The notes below the pieces were generated by a model. The model made no database searches. It saw only the letters and a program-made list of their open reading frames with translations, and was not told the origin of the DNA. From Chloroflexi bacterium CFX6 (GTDB lineage: Bacteria; Chloroflexota; Anaerolineae; Anaerolineales; Villigracilaceae), in NCBI GenBank assembly GCA_030263595.1, contig SZPG01000021.1:1-40093 (forward strand): a DNA stretch of 40,093 nt. Reading direction: 5' to 3'. Every line of letters begins with the position of its first letter. The stretch's first letter is position 1. The translations under genes were made by a program, and so were the position numbers. Positions 30,372 to 38,662 of this stretch are shown one piece after another.

Positions 30372-31532
30372 ATGAAACGACTTTCCATTCTGATGCTGGC
30401 GGTCATGTTGCTGGGGATCGCTCTAACAGCCTGCCAGCCTGCCGGTCCGACCACGATCAAGATCGGCTTGAACGCGGAACTGACCGGCAGTATCCCAGTG
30501 GTGGGCGAATCATGCCGGAACGCCGCCGAACTGGCTGTGAAGGAGATCAACGACGCGGGCGGGCTGGAAGTGGGCGGCGAGAAATACATGATCGAACTGC
30601 TCGTCGAGGATAACGAGGACAAGGCGGAATCAGCCGCCGCGGCGGCGCAAAAACTGGCGACAGCGAGCGTCCTGGCGATGATCGGTCCAAACGCCAGCCG
30701 CAACGCCATCCCGTCCTCGGTGGTCGCGGAAAGCAGCAAGATGGTCATGATCAGCCCGTGGTCCACCAACCCCAAGACCACCATCGTCGAGGAGACGGGC
30801 TCGCCCAAGCAGTTCGTCTTCCGCGCCGCGTTCATTGACGACTTCCAGGGCGTGGTGGCGGCGAAGTTCGCCATGGAACAGTTGCAGACCGCCAAACCGG
30901 CCGTGCTTTACGACGTGGCGTCGGAATACAACAAAGGCATCGCCGAAGTCTACAAGAAGACCCTCGAAGACAACGGCATCACGGTCGTCGCCTTCGAGAC
31001 CTACACCACCGGCGACAAGGATTTCTCGTCGCAGTTGACCAACATCAAGAACGCCGAAGCGGATAGTCTCTTCCTGCCCAACTACTACAGCGAGGTTCCG
31101 CTGCAGGTGCAGCAGGCGCGCAAGGTCGGCTTCACCGGCGGCATCCTGGGAAGCGATTCCTGGGGCAACCTGGAATTGATCTCCCTGTGCGGCGCGGACT
31201 GCGAGGGTCTGTTCTTCACCACGCACTACGCCTCCGACATCGCCACCCCCAAGGCGCAAGCCTTCATCAAGGCATACGAAGCCGCCTACGGCAAGACCCC
31301 GGACGACGTCGCGGCTCTCACCTACGATTCCTTCGGGATGCTCTTCCAGGCGATCCAGGCGGCTGGCAGCATTGACCGCCAGGCGGTTCGCGACGCGGTT
31401 GCCAGCATCACCCTGTACGAAGGCGTCACCGGCAACATGCAGTTCAAAGGCACGGGCGACCCGGTCAAGAGCGCGGTGATCCTGCAGATCAAGGACGGCA
31501 AGTTCACCTACTTCGCGACTGCCAATCCGTAG
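30372..31532 (+). CDS. livK: Branched-chain-amino-acid-type ABC transporter substrate-binding lipoprotein
   Basis: A 386-residue lipoprotein: signal peptide with lipobox LTAC (Cys21), then a periplasmic type I binding fold. The opening TIKIGLNAELTGSIPVVGESCRNAAELAVKEINDAGGL is typical of the Leu/Ile/Val-binding (Peripla_BP_6) family, as are VEDNEDKAESAAAAAQKLA, GPNASRNAIPSS and PVLGSDSWGN-like GGILGSDSWGN. The ligand cannot be read from the sequence; amides, urea or other amino acids are possible. AAGGAGGAGG lies just upstream. It is the first gene of livKHMGF, separated from livH by a hairpin. Confidence 0.9.
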   Translation: MKRLSILMLAVMLLGIALTACQPAGPTTIKIGLNAELTGSIPVVGESCRNAAELAVKEINDAGGLEVGGEKYMIELLVEDNEDKAESAAAAAQKLATASVLAMIGPNASRNAIPSSVVAESSKMVMISPWSTNPKTTIVEETGSPKQFVFRAAFIDDFQGVVAAKFAMEQLQTAKPAVLYDVASEYNKGIAEVYKKTLEDNGITVVAFETYTTGDKDFSSQLTNIKNAEADSLFLPNYYSEVPLQVQQARKVGFTGGILGSDSWGNLELISLCGADCEGLFFTTHYASDIATPKAQAFIKAYEAAYGKTPDDVAALTYDSFGMLFQAIQAAGSIDRQAVRDAVASITLYEGVTGNMQFKGTGDPVKSAVILQIKDGKFTYFATANP

Positions 31533-31552
31533 CGCAAAGCGTTGTTCCATCG

Positions 31553-31579
31553 GGAGGGCGGCTGTCACAGCCGCCCTCC
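31553..31579 (+). terminator. Hairpin between livK and livH
   Basis: A perfect 12-bp stem, GGAGGGCGGCTG / CAGCCGCCCTCC, with a TCA loop lies between the first two genes of the operon. It has no T-run. Such hairpins often leave the binding-protein message more abundant than the permease message. Confidence 0.6.
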
Positions 31580-31597
31580 ATCAATGATGAGGCTCCA

Positions 31598-32506
31598 ATG
31601 GAATTTTATATTCAACAGACTCTCAACGCGTTGCAGGTGGGCAGCGTCTATGCCCTGATCGCCCTGGGTTATACGATGGTGTATGGGATCCTGACCATGA
31701 TCAACTTCGCCCACGGCGATATTTTCATGGTCAGCACGTACATTGCGTTCTTTTTCTCGACGATGATACTGGGAGCGCTCGCAGGCTTGAATCCCATCCT
31801 GGTGTTTGTCGCCACCCTGCTGGTCGCCATGTTCGGAACCGCCCTCCTGGCTGTGATCATCGAGAGGCTGGCGTACAAACCCCTGCGGACCGCGCCGCGC
31901 ATTTCGGCGGTGATCACCGCCCTCGGTGTGGGATTGTTCCTCGAGAACTTCATGGTGGCGTTCAAGCCGGTCGGTCCCGCGCCCCGCTTCCTGCCCGCGC
32001 TGATCCCGGCGGTCAACTACAACGTCGGCGGCGTGACCGTATCCACGATCCAGATCGTGATCATCCTGGTCTCCGCGCTGGTGATGATCCTGCTGGATGT
32101 GATCGTCCGGCGGACGATGGTGGGCATGGCGATGCGCGCCATCTCGTGGGACAAATTCATCGTCCCGCTCATGGGCGTGCCGGTGGACCGCATCATCTCC
32201 CTGACCTTTGCGCTGGGCGCCTCCATCGCCGCGGTGGGAGGCACACTCTACGGCATGGCGTACACCATTGACCCGTACATGGGCATTCGCATCGGGTGGT
32301 GGGCGTTCATCTCCGCAGTGGTCGGCGGCATCGGCAACATCCGCGGCGCGATGATCGGAGGATTCATTCTCGGGTTTGTCGAAATCTTTACGCCCGTGTT
32401 CCTGCCCTCCACCTACAGGGATTTCGTCGCCTTCTCCCTGCTGCTGGTGTTGTTGATCTTCCGCCCGACCGGCATCCTGGGTCGCCCAATGGCGCAGAAG
32501 GTGTAA
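31598..32506 (+). CDS. livH: Branched-chain amino acid ABC transporter permease LivH
   Basis: A 302-residue inner-membrane permease with about eight membrane helices. LQVGSVYALIALGYTMVYGILTMINFAHGDIFM near the N-terminus is the LivH signature, and RRTMVGMAMRAISWDK (the ATPase-coupling EAA-like loop) and GGIGNIRGAMIGGFILGFVE follow. Together with LivM it forms the translocation path. GAGG precedes the ATG. It lies 12 nt before livM. Confidence 0.95.
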   Translation: MEFYIQQTLNALQVGSVYALIALGYTMVYGILTMINFAHGDIFMVSTYIAFFFSTMILGALAGLNPILVFVATLLVAMFGTALLAVIIERLAYKPLRTAPRISAVITALGVGLFLENFMVAFKPVGPAPRFLPALIPAVNYNVGGVTVSTIQIVIILVSALVMILLDVIVRRTMVGMAMRAISWDKFIVPLMGVPVDRIISLTFALGASIAAVGGTLYGMAYTIDPYMGIRIGWWAFISAVVGGIGNIRGAMIGGFILGFVEIFTPVFLPSTYRDFVAFSLLLVLLIFRPTGILGRPMAQKV

Positions 32507-32518
32507 GGAGGAAGCCCC

Positions 32519-33553
32519 ATGAATCGAGCCTTCTGGAATCGCTGGGGTCTCATCCTCACCCTCCTTCTCATCTTTCCACTCACCATCCTGCTGCCGAAGT
32601 TCGGGATCATCAATCCCTACATTGACCTGGTGCTGAAATACATCGGCATCAACATCATCCTGACCATCAGTTTGAATCTGGTCAACGGCTACATGGGCGA
32701 GTTCTCCGTAGGTCACGCCGGGTTCATGGCGATCGGCGCGTACGTCGCTTCGCTGCTCACGGTCTGGCTGTTTCCACGCGCGGCGGGTCCGTTTCTCTTC
32801 CCGGTGGCGCTGCTTGCCGGGGGGATCGCGGCGGGCATTGCGGGACTGGGCATTGCCTTCCCGTCCTTCCGCACGCGCGGCGATTACCTCGCCATCGTGA
32901 CCCTGGCGTTCAACATGATCATCAAGAGCGTGCTCGAGAACCTGGATGCAATAGGCGGACCGCGCGGGTTCATGGGCATGGAAAAACTGACCACGCTGTG
33001 GTGGGTTTACATCTGGGTCATCATCACGGTCTTTCTGGCGCGAAATTACGTGTTCTCGAACTTCGGGCGCGGCGTGCTTTCCATCCGCGAAGACGAGATC
33101 GCTTCCGGGTTGGTGAGCGTCAATACCCGCCAGGTCAAGGTGTTGACCTTCGTCTTTTCCGCATTTCTGGCTGGGATCGCCGGCGGCTTGTTCGCCCACG
33201 AACTTCAATTCATCAACCCGCGCTCGTTCACCATCCTGAAGTCCACCGATATGCTCGTCATGGTGTACCTCGGCGGGATCGGCAGCCTGGGCGGTTCCAT
33301 TCTGGGAGCCACGGTCTTCACGGTCGTCATGGAGGGGCTGCGGACGGTCCTTCAGCAGATCGGGATTTCGCAGGAATGGCGATTGGTGGTCGCCCCGCTC
33401 ATGCTCATCCTGCTGATGATTTTCCGTCCCTACGGCATCATGGGATTGCGCGAGTTCCGCTTTTTGATCCCGCGTAAGGAACGTCCCGAAGCGCTAAAGG
33501 AATTTCGGAAACAGATCCAGGCTTCGAAGGGCGGAGAGGAGGCGCTGCCATGA
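32519..33553 (+). CDS. livM: Branched-chain amino acid ABC transporter permease LivM
   Basis: A 344-residue permease with about nine to ten membrane helices. ISLNLVNGYMGEFSVGHAGFMAIGAYVASLL is the LivM hallmark, and FPSFRTRGDYLAIVTLAFNMIIK, the cytoplasmic loop SIREDEIASGLVSVNTRQVKVLTF and GGIGSLGGSILGATVF follow. The extended C-terminal tail (about 305-344) is charged and cytoplasmic. The stop overlaps the livG start by 4 nt (ATGA). Confidence 0.95.
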   Translation: MNRAFWNRWGLILTLLLIFPLTILLPKFGIINPYIDLVLKYIGINIILTISLNLVNGYMGEFSVGHAGFMAIGAYVASLLTVWLFPRAAGPFLFPVALLAGGIAAGIAGLGIAFPSFRTRGDYLAIVTLAFNMIIKSVLENLDAIGGPRGFMGMEKLTTLWWVYIWVIITVFLARNYVFSNFGRGVLSIREDEIASGLVSVNTRQVKVLTFVFSAFLAGIAGGLFAHELQFINPRSFTILKSTDMLVMVYLGGIGSLGGSILGATVFTVVMEGLRTVLQQIGISQEWRLVVAPLMLILLMIFRPYGIMGLREFRFLIPRKERPEALKEFRKQIQASKGGEEALP

Positions 33554-34317
33554 CCCTGCTTCACATCGAACGCCTCTCCCACAACTTCGGCGGTCTGCGC
33601 GCCGTGCAGGACTTCAACCTCGAATTGCAGCCCGGCGAACTCGTCGCCATCATCGGGCCCAACGGCGCGGGGAAGACCACCGTCTTCAACCTGATCACGG
33701 GCGTGTACGTTCCCACCGAAGGACGCATCCGACTCAACGGCGAGGACCTGATCGGTCACAAGACGCACGAGATCATCAACAGGGGCATCGCCCGCACGTT
33801 CCAAACCATTCGGCTCTTCAAGGAACTCTCGGTGCTGGATAACGTCCGCATCGCTCATTATTCGCAGGCGGGCTATTCGCAATGGGATGCGCTGCTGCGC
33901 CTGCCGCGTTTCACCGGACAGGAGGATCGCGTCCGAAGGGAAGCGCTGGAACTCCTGGATATTTTCGGGATGGCGGACCTGGCGGAAGCCACGTCGAAGA
34001 ATCTGCCCTACGGTCAACAGCGGCGGCTCGAGATCGCCCGCGCGCTGGCGACCCGCCCCAGCCTCCTCCTGCTCGACGAGCCGGCCGCCGGGATGAACCC
34101 GGCTGAAGTGGAGCGGCTCATGGAAACCATCCTGTGGATCCGACGCGAGTTCAAATTGACGATCCTGTTGATCGAACACCAGATGCGCGTGGTGATGGGC
34201 ATTGCCGAACGCATCAAGGTCCTGGACTTCGGACAGACCATCGCCGAGGGGACGCCAACAGAGATCCAAAATAACCCCCAAGTGATCGAAGCATACCTGG
34301 GCGAGGAGGCGGCATGA
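33550..34317 (+). CDS. livG: Branched-chain amino acid ABC transporter ATP-binding protein LivG
   Basis: A 255-residue nucleotide-binding subunit. Walker A is GPNGAGKTT, the Q-loop region is ARTFQTIRLFKELSVLDNV, the signature is LPYGQQRRLEIARAL (YGQQR rather than SGGQ, usual in LivG), Walker B is LLLLDEPAAGM, and the switch is LLIEHQMRVVMGI. It energises import with LivF. It overlaps livM and livF by 4 nt each. Confidence 0.96.
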   Translation: MTLLHIERLSHNFGGLRAVQDFNLELQPGELVAIIGPNGAGKTTVFNLITGVYVPTEGRIRLNGEDLIGHKTHEIINRGIARTFQTIRLFKELSVLDNVRIAHYSQAGYSQWDALLRLPRFTGQEDRVRREALELLDIFGMADLAEATSKNLPYGQQRRLEIARALATRPSLLLLDEPAAGMNPAEVERLMETILWIRREFKLTILLIEHQMRVVMGIAERIKVLDFGQTIAEGTPTEIQNNPQVIEAYLGEEAA

Positions 34318-35039
34318 CATCGAATAATGGAACGCTCCTCTCGATACAAGACCTGCACGTCGCCTACGGAAACATCCTTGCCTTGCAGGGCATTTCCCTG
34401 GAGGTGCGCGAAGGCGAGATCGTCACCCTGATTGGCGCCAACGGGGCGGGAAAATCCACGCTCCTGCGCGCCATCTCCGGGATCGTCCCGATTCGCAGCG
34501 GGAGGATCGCCTTCCGCGGCTCGGACTTGAACGCCGTCCCTGCGCATCGCATCGTCGAGATGGGGGTGGCTCACGTACCCGAAGGACGCGGCATCTTCGC
34601 CAACCTGACCGTCCTCGAAAACCTGAAACTCTCCACCTGGAGCCGCAGGGATCGAAGCGATCTGCAGCGGGATTACCAGCGCGTCTTCGATACCTTCCCG
34701 CGCCTGGCGGAAAGACAGAACCAACTGGCGGGGACGCTTTCGGGCGGCGAACAGCAGATGCTCGCCGTTGCGCGCGCATTGATGACGCGCGGTCGTCTCG
34801 TCCTGCTGGACGAGCCTTCGATGGGACTGGCGCCCGTGCTGGTGCGCGAGATCTTCGATACCGTGCGCGAGATCAACGCCGCCGGGACGACCATCCTGCT
34901 GGTGGAGCAGAACGCCAGACAGGCGCTCAAACTGGCGCATCGCGGCTACGTGCTGGAGACCGGGCGCATCACCGGCGCGGGAAACGCAAAGGAATTGCTG
35001 GACGACCCGGCCGTCAAAGGCGCGTACCTGGGAGGCTGA
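34314..35039 (+). CDS. livF: Branched-chain amino acid ABC transporter ATP-binding protein LivF
   Basis: A 241-residue nucleotide-binding subunit. Walker A is GANGAGKST, followed by HVPEGRGIFANLTVLENL (LivF-type), signature LSGGEQQMLAVARALM, Walker B LVLLDEPSMGL and LLVEQNARQALKLAHRGYVLETG. It pairs with LivG. It is the last gene of the operon, followed by an intrinsic terminator at 35113-35138. Confidence 0.96.
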   Translation: MTSNNGTLLSIQDLHVAYGNILALQGISLEVREGEIVTLIGANGAGKSTLLRAISGIVPIRSGRIAFRGSDLNAVPAHRIVEMGVAHVPEGRGIFANLTVLENLKLSTWSRRDRSDLQRDYQRVFDTFPRLAERQNQLAGTLSGGEQQMLAVARALMTRGRLVLLDEPSMGLAPVLVREIFDTVREINAAGTTILLVEQNARQALKLAHRGYVLETGRITGAGNAKELLDDPAVKGAYLGG

Positions 35040-35112
35040 ACGCAGGATTCGATACCTCGAAACAGGATCAGGCAAAGGCTTGGACTGAGCCGGTCGAAGA
35101 AGAAGTCGAAGT

Positions 35113-35138
35113 GTCCCGCGCGAAGCGGGACCTTTTTA
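35113..35138 (+). terminator. Rho-independent terminator of the liv operon
   Basis: Stem GTCCCGC / GCGGGAC with a GCGAA loop followed by CTTTTTA, 74 nt after the livF stop. This is the clearest intrinsic terminator in the window. Just upstream, the GGACTGAGCCGGTCGAAG segment resembles half of a common interspersed repeat. Confidence 0.85.
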
Positions 35139-35209
35139 TCCAGCCCGCGCATTCGCGTTCGGGACTTAAGAGCGCGGGGAAACGCATCCGTTTCCTGGCT
35201 TGGGTGCGT

Positions 35210-35215
35210 TATACT
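35210..35215 (+). promoter_or_regulatory. -10 box for a probable leaderless kinase transcript
   Basis: TATACT ends 8 nt before the ATG at 35224. The only purine-rich bases (AGG) abut the ATG and cannot serve as a Shine-Dalgarno. Confidence 0.45.
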
Positions 35216-35223
35216 TGGGCAGG

Positions 35224-37233
35224 ATGTTACCGGAAACCATCGGCAGGTATCAAATCAGGGAGGAATTGGGGCGCGGACCGTCAACGATCGTTTATCGCGC
35301 CTTCGACATGGAAGCCAACCGTGAGGTGGCTGTCAAGGTATTGGCGGTCGAACAGGCGCCCGATATCAGCCAGAGGGCGCACTTCAAGCGGGAGCTCAAG
35401 ATGATCGCCTCGCTCGAACATCCCGCCATCGTGCCGGTTTACGACGTGGGGGAACACAACGGTCAGCCGTATTTCGTCATGCGGTACATGGCGGGCGGCT
35501 CGCTTACCCAATTGATCGCCGCGAAAGGGAGGCTCTCGCTCGAAGAGACCGCCCGCATCATTGACCGCATCGCCTCCGCCCTCGACCACGCGCACAAACA
35601 GCACATCATCCATCGCGACATCAAGCCGGATAACATCCTCTTCGACCTGGACGGCAACCCGTACATTTCCGATTTCGGCGTCGCCAAACCAGCCGCAACC
35701 GGCGACGCTTCGCCCTCCGAGGGACAGGTCGGCACGCCCGGCTACATGAGCCCCGAACAGATGCACCAGGAAACGGTGGACGAGCGGAGCGACGTGTACA
35801 GCCTGGGGGTGGTCATCTATCAAATGCTGACCGGCAGGAAAAGGTCGAGGCTCGAATCGAAAACCTCCCCGTTGAGAAGCAGACCCTTTCCCCAGCCAAG
35901 CCCGGACATTTTGAGCGAAGTCCCCGAACTGCCGCTCGAAGTGGGCGAGATCCTGAATATCTGCCTGGCGGAAAATAAACGCGACCGTTACGTCTCCACC
36001 CTCCATCTTGCGCGCGCGCTCAACAAAGCCGCGTTCGGCGAGGAGAAGGTTTCGACGTTCCTGGACAGATATGGCAACTGGGCGGCGATACGCACGAGTC
36101 TGTTCTGGATCGCGGGAAGCGTGGTCCTTCTGCTCGGCTTCTTTTGGATGTTCGCGGGCGGAGGCAATCTCCCATTCCTCTCCCCCGTTCCCACCCCGAC
36201 GGCAAGCCTGCCTCCGTCCCCGACGGCTGTTCCTCCCACCGGGACCTTTACCGCCATTCCCCCGACAGCCGCCGCGACAATCCCATCCGCCTCCACACCG
36301 ATACCCACCCCAACCGTTCCCGGCGGCGCGGACATGATCGCGCTCGTTTCCGGGAACGACATCTACCTGATGAACACCGACGGGAGCAATCTTGTCCAGG
36401 TGCGCTCGGAGAATTCGCCAAAATCGAACCTGCAATGGATCCCCGGCAACCGGCTGGTGTACATCTCGCGCAACTGCGCCTATCTCCTGGATGCGGAGAC
36501 GAAACAGACGAAACAACTTTCCTGTTTCAACGCCAATGAACTGCTCGAAGGCTACAGCGTCTCGCCGGACGGAAAACTCGTCGCCATCAGCATCCAGCGC
36601 ACGTTGAACATCTTCCCGTTCGACGTCGAAATGCTGCAAACCGTCACCACTCGATTCAACCTGCTGGACAAAAGGGAGAACTGCTACTACAACCAGTTCC
36701 CGTTCCGCGAGGTGCTGTGGTCGAAGGATGGGACGAGGCTCGCGGCGCACGTCATAGACACCCGTTTCGTAAACTCGGACCAGGTCTTCCTGCTGAGCGT
36801 GGACATCGAGAATTGCGCCAACGTGGCATTGTCCCGCCTCGATACCATCCCCGGCGGGCGCATTGCCTTCGACAACGAAAGCACCAAACGCATCGGAAGT
36901 TTCGACTGGAACGGAAAGAACCTGTTCCTGCTGAACGATTTGATCCGCAACGACGGCTTCGGCAACCTGTACCTGTACAACAGCGAGACGCGGGAAGTGG
37001 TGAAACTCAACCCGATCAACGGCGAGTGTTGTTACCGGGACCCCCACTGGAGCCCGGACGGGAAATACATCGTCTTCGCCTTCCAGCGCTTCGACCGCAG
37101 CGACATCTCGCTGTATTACATCCCATTCGCAGACCTGCAGGATGGGGGACCGTTCACGCCGATCAACCTTCCCAACCGCTTCTTCTCCACCCCGCGCGAA
37201 AAACCCCAGCCCGTGTTGAGACCGGCGCGGTAA
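35224..37233 (+). CDS. Transmembrane Ser/Thr protein kinase with extracellular beta-propeller-like domain
   Basis: A 669-residue PASTA-less bacterial Ser/Thr kinase. The kinase domain (about 8-270) is canonical: ELGRGPSTIVYRA glycine loop, VAVKVL with Lys38, HRDIKPDN (130-137), DFGVAK (150-155), GTPGYMSPEQ (170-179) and DVYSLGVVIYQMLTGR. The usual PF after TGR is replaced by a basic, low-complexity stretch (KRSRLESKTSPLRSRP). A membrane helix follows (293-311), then a Pro/Thr linker (about 318-375) and an extracellular region with WD40/TolB-like blades (DMIALVSGNDIYLMNTDGSNLVQV; DPHWSPDGKYIVFAF). Repeated DG.. and SPDGK motifs suggest a beta-propeller sensor. It stands alone between two terminators. 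Confidence 0.93.
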   Translation: MLPETIGRYQIREELGRGPSTIVYRAFDMEANREVAVKVLAVEQAPDISQRAHFKRELKMIASLEHPAIVPVYDVGEHNGQPYFVMRYMAGGSLTQLIAAKGRLSLEETARIIDRIASALDHAHKQHIIHRDIKPDNILFDLDGNPYISDFGVAKPAATGDASPSEGQVGTPGYMSPEQMHQETVDERSDVYSLGVVIYQMLTGRKRSRLESKTSPLRSRPFPQPSPDILSEVPELPLEVGEILNICLAENKRDRYVSTLHLARALNKAAFGEEKVSTFLDRYGNWAAIRTSLFWIAGSVVLLLGFFWMFAGGGNLPFLSPVPTPTASLPPSPTAVPPTGTFTAIPPTAAATIPSASTPIPTPTVPGGADMIALVSGNDIYLMNTDGSNLVQVRSENSPKSNLQWIPGNRLVYISRNCAYLLDAETKQTKQLSCFNANELLEGYSVSPDGKLVAISIQRTLNIFPFDVEMLQTVTTRFNLLDKRENCYYNQFPFREVLWSKDGTRLAAHVIDTRFVNSDQVFLLSVDIENCANVALSRLDTIPGGRIAFDNESTKRIGSFDWNGKNLFLLNDLIRNDGFGNLYLYNSETREVVKLNPINGECCYRDPHWSPDGKYIVFAFQRFDRSDISLYYIPFADLQDGGPFTPINLPNRFFSTPREKPQPVLRPAR

Positions 37234-37253
37234 TAATTCATCCTCCGCAAACG

Positions 37254-37285
37254 ACTCCCGCCTCGAAAGGGCGGGAGTTTTCGTT
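37254..37285 (+). terminator. Rho-independent terminator after the kinase
   Basis: Stem ACTCCCGCC / GGCGGGAGT with a 7-nt loop, followed by TTTTCGTT, 20 nt after the stop. Confidence 0.8.
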
Positions 37286-37363
37286 AAACGCCTTGAGCAA
37301 AAGTCGGAATACGAGACACCGAAGGCGGAAGGCAGATTTGAACCCTGCCTTCCGCCTTCTGCT

Positions 37364-38560
37364 TTACTCGTACCTGAATCTCATCACGCCCACACTGAAG
37401 AACACCGCCGCAAACCCGAGCAGGACCCCCGCCTCGGGCAGAATATCCACCAAGCCTTTGCCGCGCAGGACGAGGTCCAACATGCCCTGCATTGCCCAGG
37501 TGGTGGGGATGACTTTCACGGCGCTTTGGATCGCGGCGGGGAACAACTCCAGCGGATACCAGCATCCGCCCATGAGCGCCATGACCATGCCGAACATGAT
37601 GCTCAATCCGCTCGCCTGCCCCTCGGTCTTGACGAACGTGCCAAGCATCGTGCCGAACGCCGCCGCCGCAAGCGCGGAGGCAAGCAATATGACGAATAAC
37701 GCCAATGGCTCGCGTCCCCAATTGAGTTTCATCACCAGGATTCCAAACCCGACCAGCAATGCCATTTGCAAGAGCGCCATCGCCACCTGACCTGAGATCG
37801 TGCCGAGCAAAAACGTCGCTTTGGAGGAGGGGGTGGTCAGTAAACGGCGCAACGTACCTTGCTGGCGTTCGTAGGCGAACAAAGCGGAAATCCCGAACAA
37901 CGGAATGAACACCCACGTGATGAGTTGTCCCGCGGACGAATTGGCGCGCGGGTCATATTCAACGGTATCCGGCGTGGAGCCCTCGACGACGGTCACGCGT
38001 TCAGGCGCGTCGGCTTGGATGTTCTGCGCCAGTTCCAACGAAGTCTCGAAGTAGGTTTGTTTCTCTGCTTCGGATGCGAAAGGTTGCTTTGCTTCGCGTT
38101 GCTCGACCGCGTTCTGCGCGGCGGAGATGGCGCTGCTCACGCGGCGGATGGCGGTCAACACGGCGCGTTCGGCGATGGTCGCGTTGAGATTGTTGGGCTG
38201 CTGGAGCATTTCCACTTTGGCGGAACCGCTTTGTAGGGATTCGATGTCAATGCCCGATGGAATGATGAACACGGACGAAGCGCGTCGTTCATCGAACTGA
38301 CTCTGCGCCTCTTCACGCGCCACAACAACCGGGTAAACGGCGGTCGAATTCTCCAATTCTCCAATGATCTGTTCCGAGATTGCCGTCTGCGCCTCGTCCA
38401 CGACCAGCAAACGGATGCGGCTTTCCTCGTTTCCCGAAGGCGTTCCGCCCGCAAGCAGGAAGGTGAAGACAACGGGCAAAACGATGAAGAACAACAACTC
38501 CGACGAACTGGCAAATCGGATGATGGCGTCCTTCCATGCGATGGCGAAGATCTTTTTCAT
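37364..38560 (-). CDS. ABC-2 type exporter permease (second)
   Basis: A 398-residue membrane protein of the ABC-2 (NatB/YhgE-like) class. The first helix is near the N-terminus (MKKIFAIAWKDAIIRFASSSELLFFIVLPVVFTFLLAGG). A large extracytoplasmic loop of about 170 residues follows, then about five C-terminal helices (TWVFIPLFGISALFAYERQQGTLRRLLTTPSS, FGTMLGTFVKTEGQASGLSIMFGM). The ERQQGTLRRLLTTP segment is the conserved coupling region. The substrate is unknown (drug, lipid or polypeptide). It follows the other permease, with an interspersed repeat in between. Confidence 0.88.
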   Translation of the reverse strand: MKKIFAIAWKDAIIRFASSSELLFFIVLPVVFTFLLAGGTPSGNEESRIRLLVVDEAQTAISEQIIGELENSTAVYPVVVAREEAQSQFDERRASSVFIIPSGIDIESLQSGSAKVEMLQQPNNLNATIAERAVLTAIRRVSSAISAAQNAVEQREAKQPFASEAEKQTYFETSLELAQNIQADAPERVTVVEGSTPDTVEYDPRANSSAGQLITWVFIPLFGISALFAYERQQGTLRRLLTTPSSKATFLLGTISGQVAMALLQMALLVGFGILVMKLNWGREPLALFVILLASALAAAAFGTMLGTFVKTEGQASGLSIMFGMVMALMGGCWYPLELFPAAIQSAVKVIPTTWAMQGMLDLVLRGKGLVDILPEAGVLLGFAAVFFSVGVMRFRYE

Positions 38561-38571
38561 AATTCCACTTT

Positions 38572-38658
38572 CTCTCCCCTCTCCCAGCGGGAGAGGGGTA
38601 GGGGGTGAGGGCTTGCGCGTCTCTCCCTCACCCTAGCCCTCTCCCAGGGGGAGAGGGG
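38572..38658. repeat. Interspersed hairpin repeat (CCCTCTCCC...GGGAGAGGG type)
   Basis: Three nested inverted repeats: CCCTCTCCC with GGGAGAGGG on each side, and GGGTGAGGG with CCCTCACCC in the middle. The element fills the gap between the two exporter permease genes. This sequence type is a widespread bacterial repeat and is non-coding. Confidence 0.8.
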
Positions 38659-38662
38659 ACAG

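Noticed and set aside
31565..33208. A 547-codon open frame on the minus strand opposite livH and livM
   Set aside because: The peptide is His/Asp/Arg/Gln-rich low complexity, typical of the antisense of hydrophobic membrane genes. The plus-strand genes are certain.
35281..37047. A 588-codon open frame on the minus strand opposite the Ser/Thr kinase
   Set aside because: It is antisense to a canonical kinase, with no domain signature and no initiation signals.
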